This document shows, piece by piece, positions 37,587 to 49,727 of a stretch of DNA of 64,000 nucleotides. Source of the stretch: Lingula anatina. Taxonomy: Eukaryota > Brachiopoda > Lingulata > Lingulida > Lingulidae. Location: assembly GCF_001039355.2 (NCBI RefSeq), contig NW_019775935.1:306681-370680 (forward strand), read 5' to 3'. The first letter of the stretch is position 1. Each line of letters opens with the position of its first letter. The notes below the pieces were generated by a model. That model searched no databases and was not told the origin of the DNA. It saw only the letters and a program-made list of their open reading frames with translations. The position numbers and the translations under genes are program-made.

Positions 37587-40130
37587 ACAACAACATACAA
37601 TACAATGGTGTTTCTGGATTAAGAGTCAGTATGTTGGCACACATTGGCATGACTATTATACGCATCTGTTTTAAGAGTAAGATAATAGTCCGGCAGTACA
37701 GCTGGCACCATCCTCCTACACCACACATGGAGCATACCCTTTACCAGAGTCACAGATTGATTTTTCACAAGATATTCACAGATATGTCTCTGGCCAATTC
37801 ATGGCACAAATCTCTACTGTGAGAGAAAAGTGCACATAATTAAATTGCAGCCCTCTTTCCCCTGCACCTGAAGGGATTTCTAAATCTAACATTCCAGTCA
37901 CAAAACCAAGGTCAGGAGATTTGAAATCTTGAGCGATAAATAATCTGGTGGGCTTTATGCTGAATAGGTCCAAATTTGTTAATATCTGGCTGCTGAAATG
38001 GATCCCACATGATGAAACCATAATCATGAAGGGTTAAACTAACTATTTGTAAGGGTACGTATGCAGTACGTCCACAGCAGATTTGATGCTGTAATGGAGG
38101 TGCAGGTCTACTAAACCCAGCATGTCATTTGTTCAGTCATTCAGTATAAATATCTACGGATTCCTGAGAAACTTGTGCCAGCACCTGTAAACTTCACAAA
38201 TACCATGATTTTGGCCCACCTTCCAGAAATCATGACATCAATTATAATTACATATACTGTAGAGTGTTAAGGAGCTTTCAAAAGCAGCTGCCACATTGCT
38301 TTAAAAATACGTATCTTAACAAAAATTAAGAGTACTGCCAACCGGATGTGTGTTGATTGTTGTAAATATAATATTTGTTACCAATGTGTTTTCCTTCACC
38401 TACACGTTGTTTGCAAAATGACATTTGCAGTGATTATGAGTCTGAGGGAATCCAGAGGGAATAAAACTAGGCTTAAAACCAATGTATCTAAGTTTTTAAG
38501 ATGAAGAACAGTCCAGAGTGATCTGGATTACTGGTTTATACTGGATAGACATTGTACATACTGATTGCTTACATATCTATTTATCCCTAATTATGCACAG
38601 GGTTACTTGTTGTATTAAAGTAAATACTCTTACACAATATCAAGAGAGAATATGTATACAAGTATACTTGTCCAAATAGTGTACGTAACTATCAACATTT
38701 TTTTACAATACTTTCATACTTGGGTGAGTCTATCATCAACTAGATCTAGAGATTAATACATGTACATCAAAATATATTTGTAAACAATAATAAAATAATA
38801 ACTTTACATAAAATCTTTCTTTGTACAATTAACATTATTAGATTAATATACCCAGCACTAGCAATAGTCGTTTTAACCTGTGCTACTTCCCAGTAATCAT
38901 TCCAAATGTATTTTGTATTTATATAGATGTTATAAAACTAGAGAAGAGAGCCTGTAAAATGTAACGTGTACACATTTTAGTGCTCAATAAAGATTACTTT
39001 TATTATTAGATTAATATGATTGCTTTCTCTGCAACAAAATCAATACAACTGCCATGGGAAAAAACATGAAACAGGCCCAACTAACATTGCTGTCTTGGAA
39101 ACAAAATTATGTAATAATGTCAACAACATGTGATGATACCCTGTGAATGTGAGGTGCTTGAAATCTACTTTCTTATTATTTAGTCAAAATTATTCTGGAT
39201 ACTCCTTTCATATTTCAGTATTATATTTCCTTCTTCTTTAATACTCGACTATTAATATCACCTAAAATTTCATTTTTAATGTTTCCATATAAGCTTTGTT
39301 TAATCACCAAATTTAGAAATGAAGTATTTTATTGTATTTTCTATCAATTCAACTTAGTATATAACTTTATAAAACAAAGGAATAAAACACATTTCATTAG
39401 CAAATCTCAATTTTATAATTCAACCTTCTAAATTATCTTTAAGTCTGGCAATAATATCAAAAGAAAAAGGGAAAAAAGTAAACCTTCTTTTGCATCAAGT
39501 GATGTCACGCACATGGCATCACATATACATAATTTCATTTCATTCTTCAATTATCAGTAGTTTAAAAAAGCATTTCTCTTTCAAGTGTCTGCCAAGATAA
39601 CAAATAACAACCCATAAAAACATCATTCTAACATACTCTATAGTCTAAAAACAACATTCACGTTCCCTTTTACCCATTCGTATTTCCTGGGATATTTAAG
39701 AGGAATCTGTTAGTTTTATGCATAAATTTAACATGTGAATGCAAAACAAAAGCATTCAGTTTAGACCTTCAATATTTTTGTTAGCATATAAAGTACAAAT
39801 ACAATACATTTTTCTGTTTGGCTTCTTTTTAAATAGCTCATTTTAAATGAAAAAAGTCAACAGAATCGAATTTCTCATGCAATCAAAATGACTGGAACAA
39901 TGTTTAAAAAGTTACAAAAATAGGGTCACAAAATGGCTGACAACTTGGGCCTAATGGGGAAATATTGCACTTTACATAATGTCCAATGACTTATATTGGC
40001 AACAAAATTTTCTCATAACATACTGGCCACACAAAAACAACTGTTTTACAACTGTTTTACATTATATTTTAAAATATTGTACCTTGATACAGACAATACA
40101 GCATCACAATGTGTGAACACACAATACAAA

Positions 40131-40192
40131 CTATATATTACTATCATTTGTGGTTGACCCAGAGCTGAAACTGGAATTACTGTATTCTTCAT

Positions 40193-40224
<32 letters not shown>

Positions 40225-42667
40225 GGACCCAACTCACCTTTCCTGGATGCAGCAGGGGAAAATTGAGAGATTGCCTTCAAAGAATTCCCCACGCAGACAA
40301 ATTTACCTGGGACAAATGTGCACAACTTACGCCTGGCATTTGAATCCATTTCTGGCAGTTTTAAACTGGACATATTACTAAGTGCCAACCCTCCATATAC
40401 TGCTGAATTTCCACTGTCAGCATCATTCTTTGCAATTTTGTCACAATCATTTTCTAAAGTCTCCATTAGGGAAGGGATGCCAAAATTTCCATCTTCACTT
40501 GAATCTGAGGAGCTGTCTAGTTTTTTTATGCGTGCCCTACGAAGAGGCCATGCTTTCTTTTCTTGGGCACCAGGTGCACCCAGGCTTTTTTCAATTATAA
40601 GCTCCACCAAGTCCGAATATTTGAATAATTTCTGCTTCCCAGTGTGTAGGACACGGCTGACTTTCATGTTCTTCGGGACATAGGGATTTGCTGAAATGTT
40701 CTGCAGTGACTTCATCATCTGGAAATCCAATACATCCATGCAAGGTGACTTTACTACAGCACTTGCTTCTGTGGAGTTTGCATCTGCACCACTGTTCAAC
40801 CTTATGCTTGCTTCCTTGACTTCATTTCCATTTACTCCCCCTTCTTCACTTCTTGCTTTGTGAGGTAAATTTTCTTTTTTATCCTCTTCCATTTCAGACT
40901 TCCCTTTTTTATCATCTACATTTTTCAATTGTTCCAGCTGTTCTGCTCCTTTTTCAAATCCTACTTTTTCTTCATCTTGATTTTCTAATAAAAAAGATAA
41001 GAAAAAAATTACAAAACTAAAATACTACATAGCTACATATAAAAAATATCCAACACCAATTCAAATGGTTTTGCGCACAGTATAACAGCACCTTGGTTGC
41101 AATATTAATTCACAAGGACTGATAACTAAAAAAAAAAAAAAAAAGATTTTACTAATTTAACACACAACTTTGCTCCTCATAAAACAAGTTTACAACCAGA
41201 ACAGGTATGTCTTATTAATGAAATAAATAAATAAATAAATCTGTTTATTCAGAGGCTGTTCATTCATGAATTTTCCACAACTTTTACCATTGAATCATAT
41301 CTACTTGTCATAAAACTGCATATAATTGTAAGTATTTGCTGTTAAGCCCAAATCAATACATCTCTTTTCTATTGCTTGAAATGATGATGATAGAAACCCA
41401 CAAGATATAATTATTTAACAAATTCTTCTACCAAAAACAAAGTAATATTCAAACTGTCTTACAAAAATTTGACTACAAAGCAGCTTTATGCAATCTTTTT
41501 ATTACCTTCTTTTTCTTCTCTCTGTTCCTGCCATTTTTTATACCACCTGGCCTTCATACATTTGTGACTCTTTGTCACACCAACTGGGGACTCCCTATTG
41601 CCCCGCTGGGATTCCAAATGACTGTCAGCATTTGGTGTCAAAACTTGACTGCTGTTACATGCATGGCTTTTTCCCTGACTTAACACAGTCTGATTCCTTG
41701 GTACCCAAGATGAATCTGCAGGCTTTTCAGAAAGGTCAAGTGGGCAGGCAGGTAAAACATCCTCAGATGTGGAAACCTCAACTGACCCTTGTACTGAGGG
41801 TGGTGAGTTAGGCAGTTCATTTGGATATATGCAAACTGAAGTTCTTGCTGTTATTGGCTTGTGAGATCCCCCAGTTTTACAATGATCTGATATACCCAGG
41901 TCTGGCTTGGGCAACGGATCATTCTTATAATATTTGGAATTTGCTACTCGAAGGTCAACTGGTTCCGTCACTGTCTGCTCACTGGCATAACACTCATCCT
42001 TTCTCAACCTCTGACTTTTTCGCATTGGGTGGTTAACTGAAGGAGAAACACTCGGCGATGGTCTTTTCCTTGTCAATCTGGTCTCTTCTGCAGATGTCAT
42101 CATTTTTGTGTCAGCTGATTGGAAATCTGGATACACTTTACGACTAGCTTTAGTGGGAACACGCAATACTCTCTCTCTTGGAACCTGGGTTAGTTCATTC
42201 TGCCCTGATGATAAACCTTGCTTATCTGTAGCTTGCCCCAAGTGACGCTGCTCCAGTTCACTGAGAGCAGTTGTCTCACTTTCAGAATTGCTACATATTT
42301 CCATTGAATCGAACTTATTCACACTTTTGTCACATCCGTTGCCAGTGTTAAATCTGCCACTTCGGTCATCAACCTGCAAACTATTGATTTTATATATCAA
42401 ACCCTCAGGCGAGGCTTCTTTAATATTTCCCTCTGGCTCTAATCCCTTTGTTTGTGACAAACCATTGTTTTCCTTTAAATTTTTGTTTTGTGAATTGTCT
42501 GATTGTAAGGTAAATTTTTCCCCATTTGTTTTGCCCATGGAGTGTTCAATCCCCATTTCAATGAGTTTACCAATACTAAATTGAACCAGGAACCCATCCT
42601 GTTTCTCTGTGTCAAGCCCATGCATCTTGAAAAGTATCCCGGTTCTGTCTTCAGTTTTTAACACCAT
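40131..42667 (-). CDS. Unrecognised 671-aa disordered, probably nuclear protein
   Basis: Two coding exons join in frame: 41506-42667 (ATG at 42667, donor GTAATA) and 40131-40984 (acceptor TTTTTTATTAG, stop TAG). An acceptor just upstream of the ATG (CCCATTTAG at about 42691) shows a non-coding 5' exon. The N-terminal 45 residues (MVLKTEDRTGILFKMHGLDT, then EKQDGFLVQFSIGKLIEMGI) look folded. Residues 197-224 are basic (TRKRPSPS, RKSQRLRK; NLS-like). PVDLR (236-240) and PLDLS (309-313) match the CtBP-binding PxDLS motif. KARWYKKWQEQREEK follows near 370. A second conserved-looking block is FQMMKSLQNISANPYVP through KYSDLVELIIEKSLG, then Ser/Asp-rich SSSDSSED and nine consecutive Asp. I cannot name the family. 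The motifs suggest a transcriptional corepressor or chromatin partner, which is inference only. Confidence 0.8.
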
Positions 42668-43443
42668 GGTACATCATCACTGAACCTAAATGGGAAAACA
42701 TGGAAAATCATTCAATACAACAGGAACTCATACGTTAGCAGTCCTCGTCTATCCTGCCAACATGTAATCAGTTGTTATAATTTGGATATAGGAGCTGAAT
42801 AGATCATTATTTTCATGTCTTATCAGGTGACGGGAAGCAATTAGTATTAATTCATTATTTTTAGAAAATCAAATGTCTACGTCAATACTTGTTTCGTAAC
42901 AATTATTTCTTTTAATAAACAAGTATTACATATATCTAACAGACATATAATGAGGTTATACAAGCCTCCAACTCAGTAGCACCTTTGTGCAAATGTGTCA
43001 AAAAAAGTTTGTGAATACTGGATGATTCTTAATTTTGGCACAACAGACTCTTGTGCTCTATAGTATGTGTTAAAAAGATACTCATAAGTTACTTTTTGAA
43101 ATAATTGCCTTCTAACATAAACAAAATTTCTTTTATCTGTGTGCTTTATTTGCTTTTTGAGCAGTAGATGAATCTAGTCACAAACTGAAAATATACTACT
43201 GAACAGTTTCTTTAAGAGTTCATCACATCTGCATTCCAGATACCCGATTACATAATGCTTACCTCAAACTTTCATCTAATAAAAGTGACTATATACTTTA
43301 TATAATTCGCCTTTCATGTTGTTTCACAGGCCAATTTTTTTGTTTTATTGTTAATACCCAAGCATGTAGTAAGCAGATATCTTATGTTGTTATTATGATA
43401 TTTATTATCAACAGTCAAGACCAAGGTAGTGGCACAGATATCC

Positions 43444-43474
43444 ATGGGGATGGGGGGTCGGGTCTCTGGGGGTA
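43444..43474. repeat. G-rich tract
   Basis: GGGGATGGGGGGTCGGGTCT and CTGGGGG give four G-runs within 31 bp, capable of forming a G-quadruplex on the plus strand. Confidence 0.5.
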
Positions 43475-44035
43475 GTTAGTGATTTCACTTTCTTCATTGC
43501 AGAAATTTTAAATTTTGTTAATCCAGGTATATTAATAATGAATCTTACGTGCAATAGTTAATGCACATGTAGATTTTATATTAAGAAAGAACATTGATAG
43601 GACCCTTGGATCCTTAAGAGCGAGGCTGCCTGTGGAGGTGGATGATACAGAAAAGATTTCTTTTTTAGATACTTTTAAATAGTCATGCAAGAATACAGAC
43701 TTCTTATATGTTGTTATCCATAAAAAACAATGGATATTATCAATTATCAATATCCAGGTAATGGCATAACCATTCATGGGCCCCAGGGTGAGCTCCTCTT
43801 GAAAAAGTGGCTAGGATTTGTGAAGCTAGGCTACCCACTGACAATATTTAGTTATTATAATTATTATACCAGGAAGAAGACTCGAGCACTTTGGATTAGT
43901 GTATTTTTTTTGTTATCCCAAGGCTGACAATTCGCACAATAGGATAATTGCACTTGCATTTCACTTACATGCTCGCCTGTATTTTCATACTCTTCAGTGT
44001 GTCCATCTCAAGTGCCTGGCGTGGGATAAGTCGGT

Positions 44036-44150
44036 TACAACTACTCGTCACCCACTGTATGCAACATACAAGAGCAAATTATATCTCGGCTATGACTAGA
44101 TTAAATTATGCTCTTGTACGCCTCATACAGTGGACGACTTTTGTTAGAAC
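44036..44150. repeat. Inverted repeat with about 35-bp arms
   Basis: CCACTGTATG, then ACATACAAGAGCAAATTATA, is mirrored downstream by TTATGCTCTTGTACG then CATACAGTGG, separated by about 20 bp. It is probably a small foldback element. The flanks are not clearly duplicated. Confidence 0.5.
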
Positions 44151-45175
44151 TTGTACAAACATGGCCACATGTATCTGCATAATTGATTCCAATACCAATG
44201 TGCATATAGATCATTAATGTTAATTTGATTACAGCGACTAAATAACTGTGGTTCAAGGGCGTAGCAGCCTGTACGTTCGTAGGCAGTGAACATACACATA
44301 AAAATTGGAAAAAAATTTTTATAGTAATAAAAACAACGCTATATTCAATTTTTATACACAGTTTGAATTCTTTTGCTCGAGGACAGCTAAGAGGGTATAA
44401 TATAAAATCCTCCCAAAAAGCTAAACCATGCCTGCCGTCAGCTACGATCATCTTAAACATTAGAATTGCGCGGGTTCCAGCACCTACTGCTAGGGAACTG
44501 CCGAGGGAGAGAAACACGAATTAACACAGAAATATGTGTACACAGGAAGAGAGGCTTCTAATATATTTTGAGACTGAGCAGATGGAAATGTGCATGAAAG
44601 TTCGGTTTAGCGAAAGGAGCAATGCCTTTTCACAAATGCGAGATTTGGGAATTTACTTCTGTATTATTGGTGCCCATCTTGTTTGTTCATATAATTTTTC
44701 ATTGTTTTTTTTTAATGTTTAAAAAGATATGTGTATACTTTATATAACTTGAAAGAGTTTTTGTCTCTTCTGAGAATAAGAAGACTAACAACCCATAGGC
44801 CTTGATGATGTTGGGATCAAACAGTGAAATAAGTAGAGCATATGTAAAAGCAAACTAAGCATAACAACAGTGTTATACAGATGCAAAAAGGTGATCGCAG
44901 GGTTGCATTTCAGTTCTTGTCTGTTCTCAAATTTACATTTTGAATATTTTATGTAGATTGTTCAAATACAATGTCATTTTTTTCCATTACAGACTTTTGC
45001 CTTTTAAATATAGTTAAAGTCATCTATACCGGGTACAACACACAAGCAAAATATATTTCTGAGCAAAATTGTTGAAATTACAGATCTTTGTGAACTAGCC
45101 CCTCCTGCCCAGCTGTGGTTTTAGAATTTTCTCAATTTTACGCATGCGGTGGACTGGTCGATCTTATATATTTTA

Positions 45176-45623
45176 CAGGGTTTCCACTAGATTTTGCATG
45201 TAAGGGTCATTTTGACCCCCACTTTTTAAAAATAGAGCTCATTTTCAAAATTTAGGGGTCAAGAATTTATAAGTTTGAAATAACATTGAAATAAACATCA
45301 GAAGAAATACAAACAACAAGTCACAAGTGTCTGGCACTTTGAGTTAAAGAAAGAATTGACTGCCCCAGTAGAAAAGTCTCAAGAAAGAGCTCTTAAGATA
45401 ATTTATCCTGATCTTGAATATGACGCAGCTTTTGAACATAGTAAACTTGAACTACTGAGTGAAAGATGGCTTAATGCATTGCAAAAAATTGTTTATTAGG
45501 ATATCAATTGAACCGGATCATAGATAAATGTGCGTCAAATGAACGCAATACATTTTAAATTGGGGGTCAATTCTGATAAAACAGCGTCAGGGACACACAA
45601 AAATTGCAATAATGGGAACCCTG
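45176..45623. mobile_element. 448-bp non-autonomous DNA element containing a LINE-like fragment
   Basis: The inverted ends CAGGGTTTCCACTAGA and ATAATGGGAACCCTG are flanked by a 5-bp duplication TTTTA (45171-45175 and 45624-45628). Subterminal matches include AGGGGTCAAGAATT on the left and TTGGGGGTCAATTCT on the right. Inside, about 45335-45500 on the plus strand reads ALKIIYPDLEYDAAFEHSKL and ELLSERWLN after EKSQER, the pattern of a LINE reverse-transcriptase C-terminal segment. I read this as a DNA transposon that captured or was invaded by a LINE piece. Confidence 0.6.
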
Positions 45624-45682
45624 TTTTAGCTCCAACATTTCACTTAAATCTTAAACACACCATTTAAGGCTAGATTTTTCAA

Positions 45683-45729
45683 ACCCCTACCCCTCAATGC
45701 CCCCCACCCCTCAATGCCCCCCACCCCCA
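45683..45729. repeat. C-rich direct repeat
   Basis: CCCCTCAATGCCCCCCA is repeated in tandem within a C-rich tract. The minus strand has at least four runs of four or more G and could form a G-quadruplex. Confidence 0.7.
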
Positions 45730-47002
45730 GGACTTCAGCAGCCATTGTGTGCCCTACGGCCCCACAATCTACACGCATAAAAAAACTGCATTCACTTCAT
45801 TTTACCCCTAGCTATGCCCCAGGATGATGGTTTTACGGTTTGATGGGATTTAATATATTGCTGGAAATGCTCCTGGTTTTGCAGTTTTGCAAAAAGCAAT
45901 TTATCTGTCTTTAAACAGGAATAAATGGGAGATTAAAGAATTGAATATTTTTTTCATCATTGCCAGTCTCCTTATCACTTTCCACATAGTGCAGCTGACA
46001 AAGTAGTGTACATAACTTTCTTATCCACAACTACTTTCTTTCCCAACAAGTCATATATCTCTGTGCTAAAATGTAACCACAATTAATGTGAAAAGGACAC
46101 TCTTAAAAATGTTTTTATGTACAAAACAAAATCAATATATTTAGTATATATAATTAACATCACTATAACAAAATGAGAAAGAAAAACATGAAAAAAGTCA
46201 ATGCAACAGGAATATACCCCCAGTAAATAATTCTAGTCAGTGTTATAATTTGTTATAATTGTTATAATTAGGATATAATATTAATGAGCAGTTGTTTTGG
46301 TAAATTTTTGTAAAAAATTATTTATTTTGTTCAAATTTATCTGATATATTTATATCATAAAAACTTGATATATTTATCATATGAAATGAAACTGGTTACT
46401 TGATATGCAATACATACAAGACTACCCACCTAATTACTATGACAACAGTATAAAAATCAATAAAATATAATAGTGTCCAAATGCGTGTCCTATTGTATAA
46501 ACGCTCTTTTCCGACGTGATTATTGATGTCTTGTATTGTTATTTAGCCATCCACAGTCATGAATTTGCATTTGACAAGTTTAGGATCAGTGAAAATCACA
46601 GATATATCTATCTCATTATCAGTTTATCTCCTTGTGTTAATTTTAACTAGTAACTAGAAAAGCACTCAGAGAGTGCAGACCTCTGACAAGGCACCTCATC
46701 TCTAATTATTATAAATAAATCATCAATCAAATCATTTATTTTTATCCACTGATGTATTAGTTAATCAATCAATGGATCACCACCAAAATGTTATTGTTTG
46801 TTACTTGGTCCTCTTGTGCCAGTTTTTCAAAACTTTGTGATAATTTGTTACCTTTCCAATGCTTACCATGCAGGGCTGGACAAACCTACTGGAATCATTC
46901 ACACAATGCAAGAAAACAAAATTTAAAAATATTGAATAATCAGATAAAATAGACCCACATTTTATAATGTTTAATTTTTGAGTGGGGCAACTATCCCTGA
47001 CA

Positions 47003-47174
47003 GGCCACATTCAGATAAAACTAGTCCTCGCTCCAGTCAAATATGACGACCCACTAAAAAGCTTGCTGTCTAATCCACTAATAGACACTGAAAAGATTCC
47101 CCATGGGGAATTATTCAAGTGGGTCTGCCATATTTGACCCTTGGACTAGTTAGTCCACTGTTCTGAATGTGGCC
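47003..47174. mobile_element. 172-bp MITE with long inverted termini
   Basis: GGCCACATTCAGA at the left and TCTGAATGTGGCC at the right are perfect complements. Homology continues inward through ACTAGTCC and TCAAATATGACGACCCACT (right arm complement TCAAATATGGCAGACCCACT), giving arms of about 50 bp. No clear target duplication. Confidence 0.7.
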
Positions 47175-47800
47175 ATAGGCAAATATATCTCTGATAAGTC
47201 AAGTGCCTGAAAAGATTTAATGCTTCTCATCTATTTCTGACACAGGCATTTTATGTTTCCATGTTCAATTTTTTGGAGTCATACCTATGTTGTCATTCAG
47301 CATCCTCTCCATACCTCTGAATGCATATATATGCTGATCCATTTAAATAAAATACAATACTTCATTTTCATAATGTAGAAATGTGTATAATTAAGAGTAT
47401 CTGGTTAGAGTAATTTTATTAGTAAATTAATGATCTAGAATTAATTCCATGCAAATAAAATGATGTGATAAATTCAATTTTGTTCAAAAGCGAAGTATTA
47501 TAACAAACTCAGAAATAAAGGATGCAAACCCTATATTGTTTCATGCTGATTTATGATTGAACCTTTTACATTTATGAATTACTTTTACATAAGCCTACGT
47601 ATCACGTAACATAAAAAATTGATCAGTGACCATCTAAACTGTGTAGGATTAACAGTTACACTGACCCACCGTAACAAACATGTACACGTAGCCTGTTGTC
47701 AGAAAATCTAACATTTAGTGACCCAAGACCAATGTTTCAATTTATCTTTGTCTGCCATCCAAGTTAAGCAGTCTGAACTTAGCCTACAAATACAAGTGCC

Positions 47801-47801
<1 letters not shown>

Positions 47802-47868
<67 letters not shown>
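47802..47868. repeat. (AT)n microsatellite, about 33 units
   Basis: An uninterrupted AT run in the non-coding region between the unnamed gene and HDAC3. Confidence 0.95.
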
Positions 47869-47870
<2 letters not shown>

Positions 47871-48679
47871 TAATGCAAAAATCATGTAATTATGTGACAG
47901 GGTGAAACAAAATAAATCAAGACATGCAGATGGTCAAAGGTCATAAACTGCTTGTAACCTAGCAAATTGCCTCACATGGATTTTAATTCTGTGGTTATGA
48001 CTGAAAAAAATATCTTGCACCAATAAAGTTAGTTCTTTTTTTAATGCGTAAATGTATCAAAATTTATTAGATATAATAAGAAAAACCATGACCAAAACTG
48101 TAAAAAGACTATTGGTCATTTTAGATCATTTTAGGCCCATAAAGAAACCGAGTTAAATTTCCATACATATGATAAACTAGTAGATCCACAAAACCAAAAC
48201 TTATCTTAAAAAATTAAGGAATAACTGGACCATTGTTATTTCAGTACTTAATTAACCACATTTCAGTAGCAACAACTATAAACAAATTTCACCACATGAC
48301 CGACAGTAGACAATAGTTGAAAACTGGGGTTTCTACCGGAGATTATAAATTTGTGACCAGTGGTTTGAGACCGAATTATCACTGCGAGTTGGAACCAAAA
48401 TTGCTTCACAGTTATTGCGGTAACAAGAAATAGTGAATGACTCTGGCTCTGGCGACACAGACAGATGCAGGTGATGGAAACAAGAAATTTAGAGAACCTT
48501 CCTTGTGACTGTGACTGAGCAGACTGTGTGACTGTACGTAAACACTAGGTCTAATGAAGTAGAACTAGCAAGACTAGCAATGCTTGGAGTTGTAAGACTG
48601 CGTGTCTGCATATTAGAATTTCCAACAAGCGTACATCGAATTTAGCGACTACTGGGACTGATTGAACGATATAACCTAC

Positions 48680-48795
48680 CTGGCATCCTCATGTATAAGC
48701 TTCAAAACAATGCCTTTGGTAAGAGTGTAAGGTTCAGACGAAAAAAGACAGGCCTTTGCAACCCAAGTTCACCGTACGGTTGTTCAAGGAGAATT
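48680..48795 (-). other. Candidate 5' non-coding exon of the unnamed minus-strand gene
   Basis: On the minus strand, GAGGATGCCAG followed by GTAGGTTAT gives a strong donor at 48679/48680, preceded by sequence with CpGs (ACCGTACGG). Joined to the acceptor near 42691 it would form a leader with a short upstream ORF. The upstream boundary is uncertain. It could equally belong to an unrelated non-coding transcript. Confidence 0.3.
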
Positions 48796-49727
48796 ATCTG
48801 GGAGAGGAAAGGAAAATAGTATTTTGTAGTTAAATTCCGCTATATTTCACAACTAGACCTTAGAATCTTTTGTTACATATCATAAGAAATTAACATTAGT
48901 GGATATTTTACTAATATTTAGGGTTAATTTCTAGCAGGGAGGATAAGAAAATACACATATCTTTTGTAGAACGGCTTCAACGCACCTTCCCCCCTAAAAG
49001 GCGTTCCACACAGGTCATTGACCGTTCAAACCCTGCTCTTTATCTGGGTCATTTTGTCAAGGTCGTCAGAAAAAAAGTTTTAATGCCAAAATATTTGGCA
49101 TTAAGTCAAATAAATAGACATTACGCTATCATATTTTGTTATGATAATACTAGCTTCAAATGTCATGTGTAAAACAACTTCATATTTATGTATAAAATCT
49201 CACTTATTATGTAAAAGGATCATTTGAGACCGATCGGTTAAGCCGACCACATTGTGTTTATTCAAAATGAAGTGCAGAACATCCAATATAGAAATGTACC
49301 TGGAGGAACAGTTTATGGCACAGTGCCAAAGTAACCCATGGTCATGATTATAGGCTATGTATGACCGGTCGGTAATTACATAATAGGCACGGCGCAATGC
49401 TTATTGATCAATATAGGCGAGTTGCTTAAAATGAAAGCAAAACAATTTACTGGCCTTTCAAATCCTGATAAAATAATGAATTTACTTGGAAATCTTTCTT
49501 AAAGAATTACAGTGTGTACAGCACGCAGTAAAAACAAAATTACACTATAACCTATTACTATTACTGCAAAAATAAAATATAAATAAATGATTTGAAAATT
49601 ATGTAAGGTGCACGACTACATTAGTTATCAATCAGAGAACTTTTATTCAATAATCATGGCAAATATACAGACAAAATGACTTGTGTACAAAAGGGCTTAT
49701 AAAAAGGAATAAATGTTATACACTTTA

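Larger units (their letters stand above)
34491..40130. other. Convergent intergenic region and 3' UTRs
   Basis: This region lies between the CSPP1 stop and the stop of the minus-strand gene. It holds decayed minisatellite copies to about 34930, a possible exon-like patch at 36313-36387, a hAT-type MITE at 37378-37586, a plus-strand AATAAA at 38986-38991 followed by T-rich DNA, and otherwise AT-rich sequence with no supportable gene. The CSPP1 polyadenylation site is not resolved; the 38986 signal would imply a 3' UTR of about 4.8 kb. Confidence 0.6.

Noticed and set aside
43948-44517. 89-codon plus and 138-codon minus open frames near 44.2 kb
   Set aside because: They lie on and beside an inverted repeat, show no recognisable domain and have no flanking splice signals that would make a gene.
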